DNA of 64,000 nucleotides from Sphingomonas_B tabacisoli (GTDB taxonomy: Bacteria; Pseudomonadota; Alphaproteobacteria; Sphingomonadales; Sphingomonadaceae). Each line of letters opens with the position of its first letter. Positions within the stretch are counted from its first letter, which is position 1. Below are positions 18,883 through 27,143 of the stretch, piece by piece. The notes under the pieces are model-generated. The model saw only the letters and a list, made by a program, of their open reading frames with translations. It did no database searches and was not told the origin of the DNA. The stretch is from NCBI RefSeq assembly GCF_042678385.1, contig NZ_JBHUDY010000001.1, positions 1-64,000 of the forward strand, written 5' to 3'. The position numbers and the translations under genes were made by a program.

Positions 18883-19929
18883 GTGGCTGAAGCGTTCATC
18901 AATGCGATCGGGACGGCCGTTCCCGATCAGGACATCCACCAGCCGTTTCTCGACTGGGCGCTGGCGCGCATTGCCGATCCGCGCCACGCCCGGCTGTTCG
19001 AGCGTATGGTCGCGCGAAGCGGGCTGGAGCATCGCTGGTCGGTGCTGCCGTCTGCGCCGAACGGGGGTTCGCCCGCCGAGCCGGGCGGCTTTTACGGGCG
19101 CGAGACCTTGCCCGGCACGGCCGAGCGAATGCGCTTCTACGGTGAGGCCGCGCCCGCGCTCGCGTTGCGCGCGATCGACGCGCTGGACGGCGACCTCAGC
19201 GGAATCACGCATCTGGTCGTCGCAAGCTGCACCGGCTTTGTCGCGCCCGGCGTCGACCAGATCATCGCGCGACGACTCGGCCTGTCGCCAAGCGTGGAGC
19301 GGCTGCTGGTCGGCTATATGGGATGTTACGCGGCTTCGGTCGCACTCCGGTCCGCGCGTCATATCGTGCGCTCGGATCCCGCCGCGCGCGTGCTGGTCGT
19401 CACGGTCGAGCTCTGTTCGCTGCACTTGCATGAAATGGACGAGATCGAGCCGATGCTGGCCGGTTTGCAGTTCGGCGACGGGTCGGCTGCGGCGCTTGTC
19501 ACGGGCGATCCCCATGGGCTTCGCCTGGGCACGCCGTTCTCGGCAACGCTCCCCGAATCGAACGAGCTCATCCGGTGGGACATCACCGACAAGGGCTTTG
19601 TCATGCACTTGTCCGGCGAAGTGCCGGGCCGGATCGGCGCTGCGCTTGCGGAGCCGGACATGCGCGAGGCCATCGTGAATGGTGGCGTCGAGGAATGGGG
19701 GGTGCATGCGGGCGGACGGTCGATCCTCGACGCGGTCGAGAACGCGCTGCAATTGCCGCCGGATTCGCTGGACGACAGCCGGGCCGTGCTGCGCGCGTTC
19801 GGCAACATGTCCTCTTCGACGCTGATGTTCGTGCTTCAGCGCAAGTTCGGCCGCCAGTTCGACGCCGGCGTGGCCATCGCCTTCGGACCGGGCCTTGCTG
19901 CCGAAGGGTTTCGGTTCGCGAGCGCATGA
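18883..19929 (+). CDS. type III polyketide synthase (chalcone/stilbene synthase-like)
   Basis: 348 residues with the thiolase fold of type III PKS. The full catalytic triad is visible: Cys116 in VVASCTGFVAPG, His275 in GVHAGGRSILD and Asn308 in RAFGNMSSSTLMF. These enzymes condense an acyl starter with malonyl-CoA units and cyclise the chain to resorcinols, pyrones or phloroglucinols. Start GTG at 18883 follows AGAAAG. It overlaps the downstream methyltransferase (ATGA), so the two are translationally coupled. Starter and product are unknown. Confidence 0.95.
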   Translation: MAEAFINAIGTAVPDQDIHQPFLDWALARIADPRHARLFERMVARSGLEHRWSVLPSAPNGGSPAEPGGFYGRETLPGTAERMRFYGEAAPALALRAIDALDGDLSGITHLVVASCTGFVAPGVDQIIARRLGLSPSVERLLVGYMGCYAASVALRSARHIVRSDPAARVLVVTVELCSLHLHEMDEIEPMLAGLQFGDGSAAALVTGDPHGLRLGTPFSATLPESNELIRWDITDKGFVMHLSGEVPGRIGAALAEPDMREAIVNGGVEEWGVHAGGRSILDAVENALQLPPDSLDDSRAVLRAFGNMSSSTLMFVLQRKFGRQFDAGVAIAFGPGLAAEGFRFASA

Positions 19930-20609
19930 GCCTCGCCCAGCGCACCATCGCCGAAGAGCGGATGGATTCGGAGGAGCTGTCGCCGTCCGAATATGCGGCG
20001 GTGATCGGCGATCTTGCCAAGGTCAATTGGTGGACGATGGCGGCGCGACCGACGCTGTCGTTCGTCAAGCGCGCAACGAAGGACCGGCCATTCCGCTTGC
20101 TCGATGTGGGGTTCGGGCATGGCGACATGCTGCGCCGGATTGCGGCTTATGCGGAGAAACGCGGCCAGACCTGCGGGCTGGTTGGCGTCGACCTCAACCC
20201 GCGGAGCGAGCCGGCGGCGCGCGCGGCGACGCCGTCCAACATGCCGATCCGCTACGTCACCGGCGATTATGTCGAGCTGGCAAGCGAGCCCTGGGACCTG
20301 ATCGTCTCCAGCCTGGTCGCGCACCACATGACGCACGAACAGCTCGTGCTCTTCCTGCGCTTCATGGATGCGACCGCCAGAATGGGCTGGCTGATCAACG
20401 ATTTGCACCGGCACACGCTGCCCCATCTCGGTTTCCCGGTGCTGGCGACGCTGATGCGCTGGCATCCGATCGTGAAGGCGGACGGCACGCTTTCGATCGC
20501 GCGCTCTTACCGCCCGGCCGAATGGCCGCCGATCCTTGAGGAAGCGGGCGTGAGCGCGCGGGTCTATCGCGCTTTCCCGTTCCGGCTGTGCGTCGAGTCG
20601 ATACGCTGA
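19926..20609 (+). CDS. class I SAM-dependent methyltransferase of the PKS operon
   Basis: 227 residues with SAM-binding motif I LLDVGFGHGDML (about residues 60-71), an acidic motif II in GVDLNP and post-I motif VSSLVAHHM. By position it probably methylates the polyketide product, as the methyltransferase SrsB does in the Streptomyces srsABC phenolic-lipid operon. Overlaps the PKS stop by ATGA, and its own 3' end overlaps the flavoprotein gene by 22 nt. Confidence 0.88.
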   Translation: MSLAQRTIAEERMDSEELSPSEYAAVIGDLAKVNWWTMAARPTLSFVKRATKDRPFRLLDVGFGHGDMLRRIAAYAEKRGQTCGLVGVDLNPRSEPAARAATPSNMPIRYVTGDYVELASEPWDLIVSSLVAHHMTHEQLVLFLRFMDATARMGWLINDLHRHTLPHLGFPVLATLMRWHPIVKADGTLSIARSYRPAEWPPILEEAGVSARVYRAFPFRLCVESIR

Positions 20610-21661
20610 TCCTGGGCGGTGGGCCGGCTGGCTCGGCCGCTGCGATCACCCTGGCCCGGTCCGGCGCAAGGGCGTTGGTGCTGGAGAAGCAGCGCGAAAC
20701 CGGCGACGCGCTGTGCGGAGGATTTTTGAGCTGGCATAGCCTCGACGAGCTCGAGCGGCTCGGCATCGAAAAGTTGCGCGGCGCGACTGTCGATCATGTC
20801 CGGCTGTTCACTCCGAGCGGCTCGGCGAGCGCGACGCTGCCGCGGCTCGCACTGGGCGTGTCGCGTCGCCAGTTGGATTCAGCGCTGCTCGCCCGTGCTG
20901 AAGCGTTGGGCGCGGCCGTCGAGCGCGGGGTCACCGCTCGCGAGATTCGAGGTCGGTCGCTAGTGGCGGAGAGGGTGGGATTCGAACCCGAACGGCTGCT
21001 GCTCGCGGCCGGCAAACATGACGTGCGGGGCGGGGGGCGTCCCAAGCCGTCGGGCGATCCCGCGCTTGGGCTGCGCGTGCGTCTGGGGCCATCCGCAGCG
21101 CTGGCCCGTTTGCTGGAGGGCGCGATCGAACTGCACTTGTTCGATCGCGGCTATGCCGGACTGGTGCTGCAGGAAGACGGGACCGGCAATCTCTGCCTTG
21201 CCATTCGCAAGTCGCGTCTGAACGAAGTCGGCGGTCCACGCGCCTTGCTGCAGGGGATCGGGCGCGAAGTGCCGGCTTTGGGCGAACGGCTCGCCTGGCT
21301 GGGCGAGGCCGCGCAAGTCGATGCGATCGCATCGATTCCCTATGGCTGGCGCGCCATGACGACAGAGTCCGGCGTCTATCGGCTCGGCGACCAGGCTGGC
21401 GTCATACCGTCACTTGCGGGCGAAGGCACGGGCATTGCGCTCGCGAGCGGTGTGCTCGCGGCGGAAGCGGTGCTGCGCGGCGAGAGCGCCGAGCTTTACC
21501 AGCGCAAGCTCGCGCGCCGCACGCTGCGGCCGATCACCGTCGCCCGCGCGATCCTCGCCGCCGCCGAGCGTCCCGCGACCGCGCCGGTGCTGGCGCAACT
21601 TATGCGGATCGCGCCGGGTCTTGCCACATTGCTCGCCCAAGCCACGCGCGTGAGCCATTGA
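20588..21661 (+). CDS. FAD-dependent oxidoreductase of the PKS operon
   Basis: 357 residues, geranylgeranyl-reductase/aromatic-hydroxylase-like. FAD dinucleotide motif GGGPAGSAAA (about 10-19), GKHDVRG (143-149) and the second flavin motif GDQAGVIPSLAGEG. It could hydroxylate or reduce the polyketide; the analogous SrsC is a flavin hydroxylase. Start is GTG inside the methyltransferase gene. Residues about 126-134 (VAERVGFEP) are encoded by a sequence matching a tRNA-Ser 3' end on the opposite strand, listed separately. Confidence 0.88.
   Translation: MRRVDTLILGGGPAGSAAAITLARSGARALVLEKQRETGDALCGGFLSWHSLDELERLGIEKLRGATVDHVRLFTPSGSASATLPRLALGVSRRQLDSALLARAEALGAAVERGVTAREIRGRSLVAERVGFEPERLLLAAGKHDVRGGGRPKPSGDPALGLRVRLGPSAALARLLEGAIELHLFDRGYAGLVLQEDGTGNLCLAIRKSRLNEVGGPRALLQGIGREVPALGERLAWLGEAAQVDAIASIPYGWRAMTTESGVYRLGDQAGVIPSLAGEGTGIALASGVLAAEAVLRGESAELYQRKLARRTLRPITVARAILAAAERPATAPVLAQLMRIAPGLATLLAQATRVSH
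20964..20989 (-). other. tRNA-Ser 3'-end-like fragment inside the flavoprotein gene
   Basis: The minus strand reads GGGTTCGAATCCCACC followed by CTCTCCGCCA, which matches a T-loop, T-stem 3' side, acceptor 3' strand and CCA of bacterial tRNA-Ser. The 5' half of the T-stem is mismatched, and no D-arm, anticodon arm or 5' acceptor strand follows upstream. It is therefore a fragment, not a tRNA gene. It is read in frame through the oxidoreductase. Confidence 0.7.
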
Positions 21662-21692
21662 CGAGTCTCCGTGCCGCCCCAAATTGCCGCGC

Positions 21693-22088
21693 ATGGAAAA
21701 GCTCGACCTTCCCGAGTCGGAGTGGCGGAAGCGCCTCTCCCCCCAACAATATCATGTGCTGCGCGAAGCCGGCACCGAGCGAGCCTTCACCGGCGCGCTC
21801 TACGATAACAAGGCCGAGGGCACCTACCGCTGCGCGGCGTGCGGAGCGGACCTGTTCCAGAGCGACACCAAGTATGATTCGGGATCGGGCTGGCCGAGCT
21901 TCACCCATCCGTTCGCGCCCGAAGCGGTGACGGAGCACGAGGATGTCAGCCACGGCATGCGCCGGGTCGAAGTGCGTTGCGCGAAGTGCGACGGGCATCT
22001 GGGTCATGTGTTCCCCGACGGTCCGGGGCCGGAAGGCCTGCGCTATTGCATCAACAGCGTGTCGCTGGACTTCGAACCGAAGAAATAG
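21693..22088 (+). CDS. msrB: peptide-methionine (R)-S-oxide reductase MsrB
   Basis: 131 residues with the SelR fold: zinc-binding pairs CAAC and CAKC, GSGWPSF, HLGHVF and the catalytic Cys in RYCINSVSLDF. It reduces methionine-R-sulfoxide in proteins using thioredoxin. No signal peptide. The ATG at 21693 is preferred over a TTG nine bases upstream. Confidence 0.96.
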   Translation: MEKLDLPESEWRKRLSPQQYHVLREAGTERAFTGALYDNKAEGTYRCAACGADLFQSDTKYDSGSGWPSFTHPFAPEAVTEHEDVSHGMRRVEVRCAKCDGHLGHVFPDGPGPEGLRYCINSVSLDFEPKK

Positions 22089-22165
22089 CCGGACAGGCCG
22101 AGGGCGCGGCGGCGCGGTTCATCCTTGTGACAGGCGGGGTTAGCCACTAAACCGGGCGCACCCCG

Positions 22166-24304
22166 ATGGCATCTCCTCCGCGCCCTTCGCGCCCTCCCCA
22201 GCCGAAACAGCCTGCGCCGTCCCAGAGACGCCGCACCTTCATGCGTGTGATCAAGATCGCCGCCGCGAGCGCGCTGGTCGGGCTCGTCGCGCTGGTGGTC
22301 GCTGTGTACCTCCAGGCGTCGACGCTGCCGACCTATTCGGAGCTGAAATCCTCGCCGAACGGGCAGATGATCCGCGTCCATGCCGCCGACGGCACGGTGC
22401 TGGTGTCGCTTGGGCCGAGCTATGGCGAGTGGCTGACCTACGACCAGATCCCGCAGGTGATGAAGGACGCGATGGTCTCGGTCGAGGACAAGCGCTACCG
22501 CATGCATCTGGGCGTCGACCCGATCGGCATCGCGCGCTCGACCTATGTGCGGGTGCGCCGCGGCTATTGGGCGCAGGGCGGATCGACCATCACCCAGCAA
22601 CTCGCACGCAACGTGTTCCTGACCAACAGCCGCACTTTCGGCCGCAAGGCACGCGAATGGCTGCTCGCGCTGGCTATGGAGCGAAAATTCTCGAAGGACC
22701 AGATCCTCGAGCTCTATCTGAACAAGGTCTATTTCGGCGGCGGCTCCTACGGCATCGATGCTGCCTCGCGCCGTTTCTTCGGCCATTCCGCGAACAATCT
22801 GAGCCTGGCCGAAGCCGCCGTGATCGCGGGGCTGGTCAAGGCACCGTCGCGCTATTCGCCGACCGCCGATGCCGAGGCCGCGATCGGCCGTTCGGGCGTG
22901 GTGCTGAACTCAATGGTCGAAAACGGCGTGATCAGCCAGGCCGACGCCGCCAACGCCGAACAGGTGAAGGTCAAGCTGAACGAAGACGCGAACGAGAACA
23001 GCGTCCGCTACTTTACCGACTGGGCGCTGCCGCAGCTCGAAACCTTGATCGACGAGACGGTCGAACCGCTGGACGTCTGGACTACGCTCGATCCTGAAAT
23101 GCAGAAGGCCGGCCAGGCCGCGATTCGCGCCAACGCGCCGGGCAACGCGCAAGGTGCGCTCGTCTCCCTCGACCGCGACGGCGCGGTGCGGGCGATGATC
23201 GGCGGCAAGGATTACGTCACCTCGATTTACAACCGCGCGACGCAGGCGACGCGCCAGCCCGGATCGGCGTTCAAGCTGTTCGTGTACCTCTCGGCGCTGG
23301 AGGCCGGCTACAAACCCGACGACACCGTTGTCGACGAGCCGGTGACGATCGGCGGCTGGAGTCCGCGCAACAGCAATGGCCGCTACACCGGCGCGATCAA
23401 CCTGCGCACCGCCTTCACCTATTCCGTGAACACGATCGCAGCGAAGATTGGTCAGGACGTCGGCACCACGACGATCGCCGACATGGCGCGGCGTTTCGGC
23501 ATTACCACGCCGATCAACACCCAGCCTTCGATGGTGCTCGGCACGTCGGACGTGCGGCTGATCGACATGACGCGCGCCTTTGCCTCGGTCGGCTCAAAAG
23601 GCATCGCGATCTCGCCCTATGGCATCACCAAAGTCACTTCGACGAACGGACGCGTGCTGTACAAGCACGAAACCGACACCTCGCGGGTGCTGGTCGCGCC
23701 TTGGGTCGCGGCCGAGATGACCGACCTGATGCAAAGCGCGGTCTCCGCGGGCACTGGTCGCGCGGCGCAGATCGGGCGGCCGGTCGCCGGCAAGACGGGC
23801 ACGACCAGCAGCAACAAGGACGGTTGGTTCTTGGGCTTTTCCAGCGGCCTGACGACCGGCGTTTGGATGGGCCGCGACGATGCGCGCACCGTGCCCGGCC
23901 TCCAGGGGGGCACCGCGCCGGCCCGCGCCTTCGCCGCCTTCATGCGGGTCGCTGTCGCCAAGCGCCCGGTCGAGCCTTTCGAGACGCAAGTGAAGCTGCC
24001 CGAATGGCAGCTCGAGCCGGACGCGGAAGCCTATTACGGCAATGCCGACCAGGCGCAGGCGCCACCGCCAGTGCTTGACGAGCAGGGCAATCCGGTGGCG
24101 CCGACGGCGCGGCCTTATGACGAGCAGGGCGGCAATCCGGATCAGGGCGGACAGGAGCAGCTCGACGATGCATTCATCGACCGGGCGATCGGCCGCGACC
24201 GTCCCCCGCCGGCCGAACCGCGCGACCGGCGCGCGCCGCCGCCCGATTATCGCGACCGGCCGCGGGAACCGCAGCCGCAGCCGGATCAGGGACGCCCGTA
24301 CTGA
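22166..24304 (+). CDS. class A penicillin-binding protein (GT51 glycosyltransferase plus transpeptidase)
   Basis: 712 residues. A proline-rich cytosolic tail (1-25), one membrane anchor (about 27-50), a GT51 domain (about 60-230; SVEDKRYRMHLGVDPIGIAR and GGSTITQQLARN), then a transpeptidase domain with SxxK in QPGSAFKL, SxN in YSVNT and KTG in GKTGTT. It polymerises and cross-links peptidoglycan. The C-terminus is a low-complexity Pro/Asp/Arg/Gln tail of about 70 residues. The last 19 bases overlap the convergent M48-like gene. Confidence 0.95.
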   Translation: MASPPRPSRPPQPKQPAPSQRRRTFMRVIKIAAASALVGLVALVVAVYLQASTLPTYSELKSSPNGQMIRVHAADGTVLVSLGPSYGEWLTYDQIPQVMKDAMVSVEDKRYRMHLGVDPIGIARSTYVRVRRGYWAQGGSTITQQLARNVFLTNSRTFGRKAREWLLALAMERKFSKDQILELYLNKVYFGGGSYGIDAASRRFFGHSANNLSLAEAAVIAGLVKAPSRYSPTADAEAAIGRSGVVLNSMVENGVISQADAANAEQVKVKLNEDANENSVRYFTDWALPQLETLIDETVEPLDVWTTLDPEMQKAGQAAIRANAPGNAQGALVSLDRDGAVRAMIGGKDYVTSIYNRATQATRQPGSAFKLFVYLSALEAGYKPDDTVVDEPVTIGGWSPRNSNGRYTGAINLRTAFTYSVNTIAAKIGQDVGTTTIADMARRFGITTPINTQPSMVLGTSDVRLIDMTRAFASVGSKGIAISPYGITKVTSTNGRVLYKHETDTSRVLVAPWVAAEMTDLMQSAVSAGTGRAAQIGRPVAGKTGTTSSNKDGWFLGFSSGLTTGVWMGRDDARTVPGLQGGTAPARAFAAFMRVAVAKRPVEPFETQVKLPEWQLEPDAEAYYGNADQAQAPPPVLDEQGNPVAPTARPYDEQGGNPDQGGQEQLDDAFIDRAIGRDRPPPAEPRDRRAPPPDYRDRPREPQPQPDQGRPY

Positions 24305-24987
24305 TGCAATGATGCGCCGTGCGTGCGCAGCCAGGCGCGCGCCCCGGCGGGGCTTTCGCCCAGCAGCTTTCGTTCCAGCGCCTTGAACGCGGGGCCGTGA
24401 TTCATGTGCACACGGTGCGCGACTTCGTGAGCGACAGTCGAGCGGCGCACGAACGGCGGGGCGAGGATCAGCCGCCAGCTATAGCGGATATCGCCGTTTG
24501 CCGAGCAGCTCCCCCAGCGCGAGCGCGTGTCTGATACCGAAACGCAGGCGACCGTCACGCCGGCTTCCGCGGCGATAGCGCGCGTTTCCGCGTCCAGCAC
24601 GCGTCGCGCTTCGGCCTTGAGCCAGCGCAGCACGCGCGCTTCGAACAGCGCCGGATTGCCGCCGACATACACAACGGCGCCATCTCGCCTCGTCACGCGC
24701 GTCGTCGCCGGAATGAAAGTCAGCGTTTCTCCCGCCACGTCGAGCGTCATGCCCGGCGCAAACGCCGTGCGCGACGGAATCCGGGCGAGCTGCGCCTCCA
24801 CCCAGGGCCGCTGGGTCTCGACCCAGGCATAAGCGTGGCGCAGCGACGCGCGGCGGGGGAGCGTCAGCCGCACGGCGCCGTCGCGGGGATCGACGCGCAG
24901 TCGCATCACGCGCGCAGCGGCGTGGCGCACAACCTTGACCGGCTTGCCCGCGAATTGCGGCTCAGCCTTCGAGAATATGGTCTTCAA
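24286..24987 (-). CDS. YgjP-like M48 metallopeptidase-domain protein (DUF45)
   Basis: About 233 residues with the HEVAH zinc motif (VAHEVAHRVHMNHGPAFK) and the SRWGSC segment typical of the YgjP/DUF45 family. Substrate unknown. The start is uncertain: TTG at 24987 overlaps the upstream YcgN gene and fits the expected N-terminus. Last gene of SCO1-ycgN-M48 on the minus strand. Confidence 0.82.
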   Translation of the reverse strand: MKTIFSKAEPQFAGKPVKVVRHAAARVMRLRVDPRDGAVRLTLPRRASLRHAYAWVETQRPWVEAQLARIPSRTAFAPGMTLDVAGETLTFIPATTRVTRRDGAVVYVGGNPALFEARVLRWLKAEARRVLDAETRAIAAEAGVTVACVSVSDTRSRWGSCSANGDIRYSWRLILAPPFVRRSTVAHEVAHRVHMNHGPAFKALERKLLGESPAGARAWLRTHGASLHQYGRP

Positions 24988-25393
24988 GCTCGCCCGCTTC
25001 GACTTCGGAGACGGTCCAGCCCCGCACCGATATGCCCGCCTTGTGCACCGATTCGGGATCGCCACTGTTGAGCGGGTGCCAATCGGCCAATGGCTTGCCC
25101 TCGGCGCGTAATTTGTATGCGCACGTGTCCGGCAGCCAATCGAGCGTCGCTGCGAGTTTCGGCGTCAGCCGCACGCATTCGGGCACGAAGGCGCGGCGGT
25201 GCCGGTAGTTCGAGCATCGCCCGCTATGCCGGTCGAGCAGCTTGCAGGCGACGTTGGTCGGGAACAGCTCGCCTGTTTCCTCGTCCTCCAGCTTGTGCAC
25301 GCAGCATCTGCCGCAGCCGTCGCACAGCGCCTCCCATTGCGCGCGGTCGAGTGCCTCGAGCGGCTTGTCTTCCCAGAAGCGCCCGCCGCTCAT
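24962..25393 (-). CDS. YcgN-family cysteine-cluster protein
   Basis: 143 residues with eight conserved-looking cysteines, including CDGCGRCC and CSNYRHR...C patterns, of the YkgJ/YcgN (UPF0260) family, which are thought to bind metal, probably iron or zinc. Cytosolic, function unknown. ATG at 25393 overlaps the SCO1 stop (ATGA). Confidence 0.88.
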   Translation of the reverse strand: MSGGRFWEDKPLEALDRAQWEALCDGCGRCCVHKLEDEETGELFPTNVACKLLDRHSGRCSNYRHRRAFVPECVRLTPKLAATLDWLPDTCAYKLRAEGKPLADWHPLNSGDPESVHKAGISVRGWTVSEVEAGELEDHILEG

Positions 25394-25974
25394 TGCACCC
25401 ATCGCTTCAGCTCGGCGGCGATCTGGTCGGGCGCGCCATCCTGCGGAATCAGCGCGATCGGGTCGCCCTTCGGCCCGAATAGGTACGCGACGCGGCTGTG
25501 GTTCACGAGATAGTCGGAAGCGCCTTCCCGCTTCTCCTTCGAATAGACGACAGCATATTCCTTGGCGGTGGTCGCGATCTGCTCGGGCGTGCCGGTCAGG
25601 CCGGTCAGCTTCGGGTGAAAGGCGGTCACATATTGCTTCAGCACCGGCGGCGTGTCGCGCTCCGGATCGACGCTGACGAAGATCGGCGCGATCTTGGCGG
25701 CAAGCTGCGGGTCCGAACCTTCGAGCTGCCGGTAGCCGGCCATCAGCTTCTGCAGGTCGACCGGGCACACGTCCGGGCAAAAGGTGTAGCCGAAGTACAT
25801 CAGCCGATATCGACCGGCGAAGTCTCGATCGGTGACGGTCTTGCCGTCCTGGTTGGTGAGCTGGAACGGGCCGCCGATCCGCGCGCCGGCAAGCGGCGCC
25901 TCGGGCGCAGTGGCGGACTGACCGCAGGCGGCAAGCGCGAGCGGCAGGGCGAACAGGAAAGCGCGGAAGTTCAT
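25390..25974 (-). CDS. SCO1/SenC copper-chaperone lipoprotein
   Basis: 194 residues. Signal peptide with lipobox LAACG at about residue 17, so probably a membrane-anchored periplasmic lipoprotein. The thioredoxin-like fold has the copper ligands CPDVC and a later His in VNHSRVAYL. The family delivers copper to the CuA site of cytochrome oxidase or handles redox at that site. First gene of a three-gene operon. Confidence 0.93.
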   Translation of the reverse strand: MNFRAFLFALPLALAACGQSATAPEAPLAGARIGGPFQLTNQDGKTVTDRDFAGRYRLMYFGYTFCPDVCPVDLQKLMAGYRQLEGSDPQLAAKIAPIFVSVDPERDTPPVLKQYVTAFHPKLTGLTGTPEQIATTAKEYAVVYSKEKREGASDYLVNHSRVAYLFGPKGDPIALIPQDGAPDQIAAELKRWVQ

Positions 25975-26031
25975 CGCGCAGGCAGAAATGCTGTGCTAAC
26001 CCGCGCCGATCAAGTGCAGGTGGGCCTTATC

Positions 26032-26622
26032 GTGACGTTTCGCACCGCTTTTATCCCTCTCGCCATCGTCGCCATTGCCGCTCCGGCGAGTGCGCAATTC
26101 TCTTCAAGCTTCAATTTTCTGAAAGCGGTCAAGGATCGCGATGGCGCCAAGGCGATGGAATTGCTCGGTAAGGGCGGTCCCAACCTGATCGACACCCCGG
26201 ATTATTCGACCGGCCAGCGCGCGATCCACATGGTGGTGAAGGACGGCGATCTGAACTGGCTCGGCTTCCTGATCCAGAAGGGCGCACGCGTCGACCTCAA
26301 GGACAACCAAGGCAATACGCCGCTGATGGTCGCGGCGCGCGTCGGCTTCGTCGAGGGCGCCCGTCTGCTCATCGCTAGGAGCGCACAGGTCAATGCGAGC
26401 AACTCGCTGGGGGAAACGCCGCTGATCATCTCCGTGCAGAATCGCGACCTTGCGATGACGCGGCTGCTGCTGACCGAAGGCGCCGACCCGGCCAAAAAGG
26501 ATACCTCGACCGGCATGTCCGCGCGCGATTACGCGGTGCGCGACGGCCGTTCCGAGGCGCTCATCAAGCTGATGGACGAGATCAAGCCGACGCCGAAGCG
26601 CGGCATCGCCGGGCCGAAATAA
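26032..26622 (+). CDS. secreted ankyrin-repeat protein
   Basis: About 196 residues. An N-terminal signal peptide ends at APASAQ, followed by four to five ankyrin repeats (about residues 30-180) with consensus parts such as GNTPLMVAARVG and GETPLIISVQNRD. Likely periplasmic protein-protein interaction. Start GTG at 26032 gives the signal peptide; another GTG lies 12 nt upstream in frame. It nearly abuts the convergent mmcB gene. Confidence 0.85.
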   Translation: MTFRTAFIPLAIVAIAAPASAQFSSSFNFLKAVKDRDGAKAMELLGKGGPNLIDTPDYSTGQRAIHMVVKDGDLNWLGFLIQKGARVDLKDNQGNTPLMVAARVGFVEGARLLIARSAQVNASNSLGETPLIISVQNRDLAMTRLLLTEGADPAKKDTSTGMSARDYAVRDGRSEALIKLMDEIKPTPKRGIAGPK

Positions 26623-26623
26623 C

Positions 26624-27070
26624 TCAGCCGAACGATTCGCAATCGGGATCGAGATGGCCGAGCAGCCGGCGGGCGGCGCGGCGGCCGAAATCCAGCGTCG
26701 CCACCTTACGGCGCGGCGCGGGCACCGCGAACTCGGCAGCCTCGCGCGCAATCGCCGCGTCGTAGCGATCGGCGACAATCAAGCCAGCCAAGTCAGGGCT
26801 GAATGCGTCCGTGTCGAACGGCGAAAGGTCGAAGCCCTGCGGCACGGCCCAGAAGAAGCGGTCGCAATAGTCCAGATAATCACGCCATTTGCCGTCGCCG
26901 AGCAGATCGGCGCGCGAGCACTTGATCTCGACGATAATGATGCGCCCCCGCGCGTCCACCGCCATCAGGTCGGCGCGGCGGCCGTTGGCGAGCGGCACTT
27001 CGCCGATCGCGACATAGTCGTGCCGCAACAGCAACCGCGATACGCCGCGTGCGACATCGATCGCGGTCAT
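26624..27070 (-). CDS. mmcB: MmcB-family DNA repair protein
   Basis: About 148 residues with a PD-(D/E)xK nuclease-like core (RADLMAVDARG...IIIVEIKCSRADLL). It matches MmcB, an alphaproteobacterial protein linked to mitomycin C resistance in Caulobacter. I place the start at 27070 because a strong terminator hairpin (27081-27114) would otherwise lie inside the first codons of a start at 27103. Confidence 0.86.
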   Translation of the reverse strand: MTAIDVARGVSRLLLRHDYVAIGEVPLANGRRADLMAVDARGRIIIVEIKCSRADLLGDGKWRDYLDYCDRFFWAVPQGFDLSPFDTDAFSPDLAGLIVADRYDAAIAREAAEFAVPAPRRKVATLDFGRRAARRLLGHLDPDCESFG

Positions 27071-27080
27071 CGCGGACGGC

Positions 27081-27114
27081 AAAAGGGCGGGATGGCTTGC
27101 CACCCCGCCCTTTT
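27081..27114 (-). terminator. intrinsic terminator after the cell-wall hydrolase
   Basis: AAAAGGGCGGG (27081-27091) pairs perfectly with CCCGCCCTTTT (27104-27114) around a 12-nt loop. On the minus strand the stem ends in a T-run, fitting a terminator for the cell-wall hydrolase gene that ends at 27144. It is symmetrical and could work both ways. Confidence 0.8.
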
Positions 27115-27143
27115 AGAACATCATGCGAACGCTGAAAAGCGGA

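Noticed and set aside
20964..21060. A complete tRNA-Ser gene on the minus strand inside the flavoprotein
   Set aside because: Only the 3' end matches; no D-arm, anticodon arm or paired 5' acceptor strand can be found upstream.
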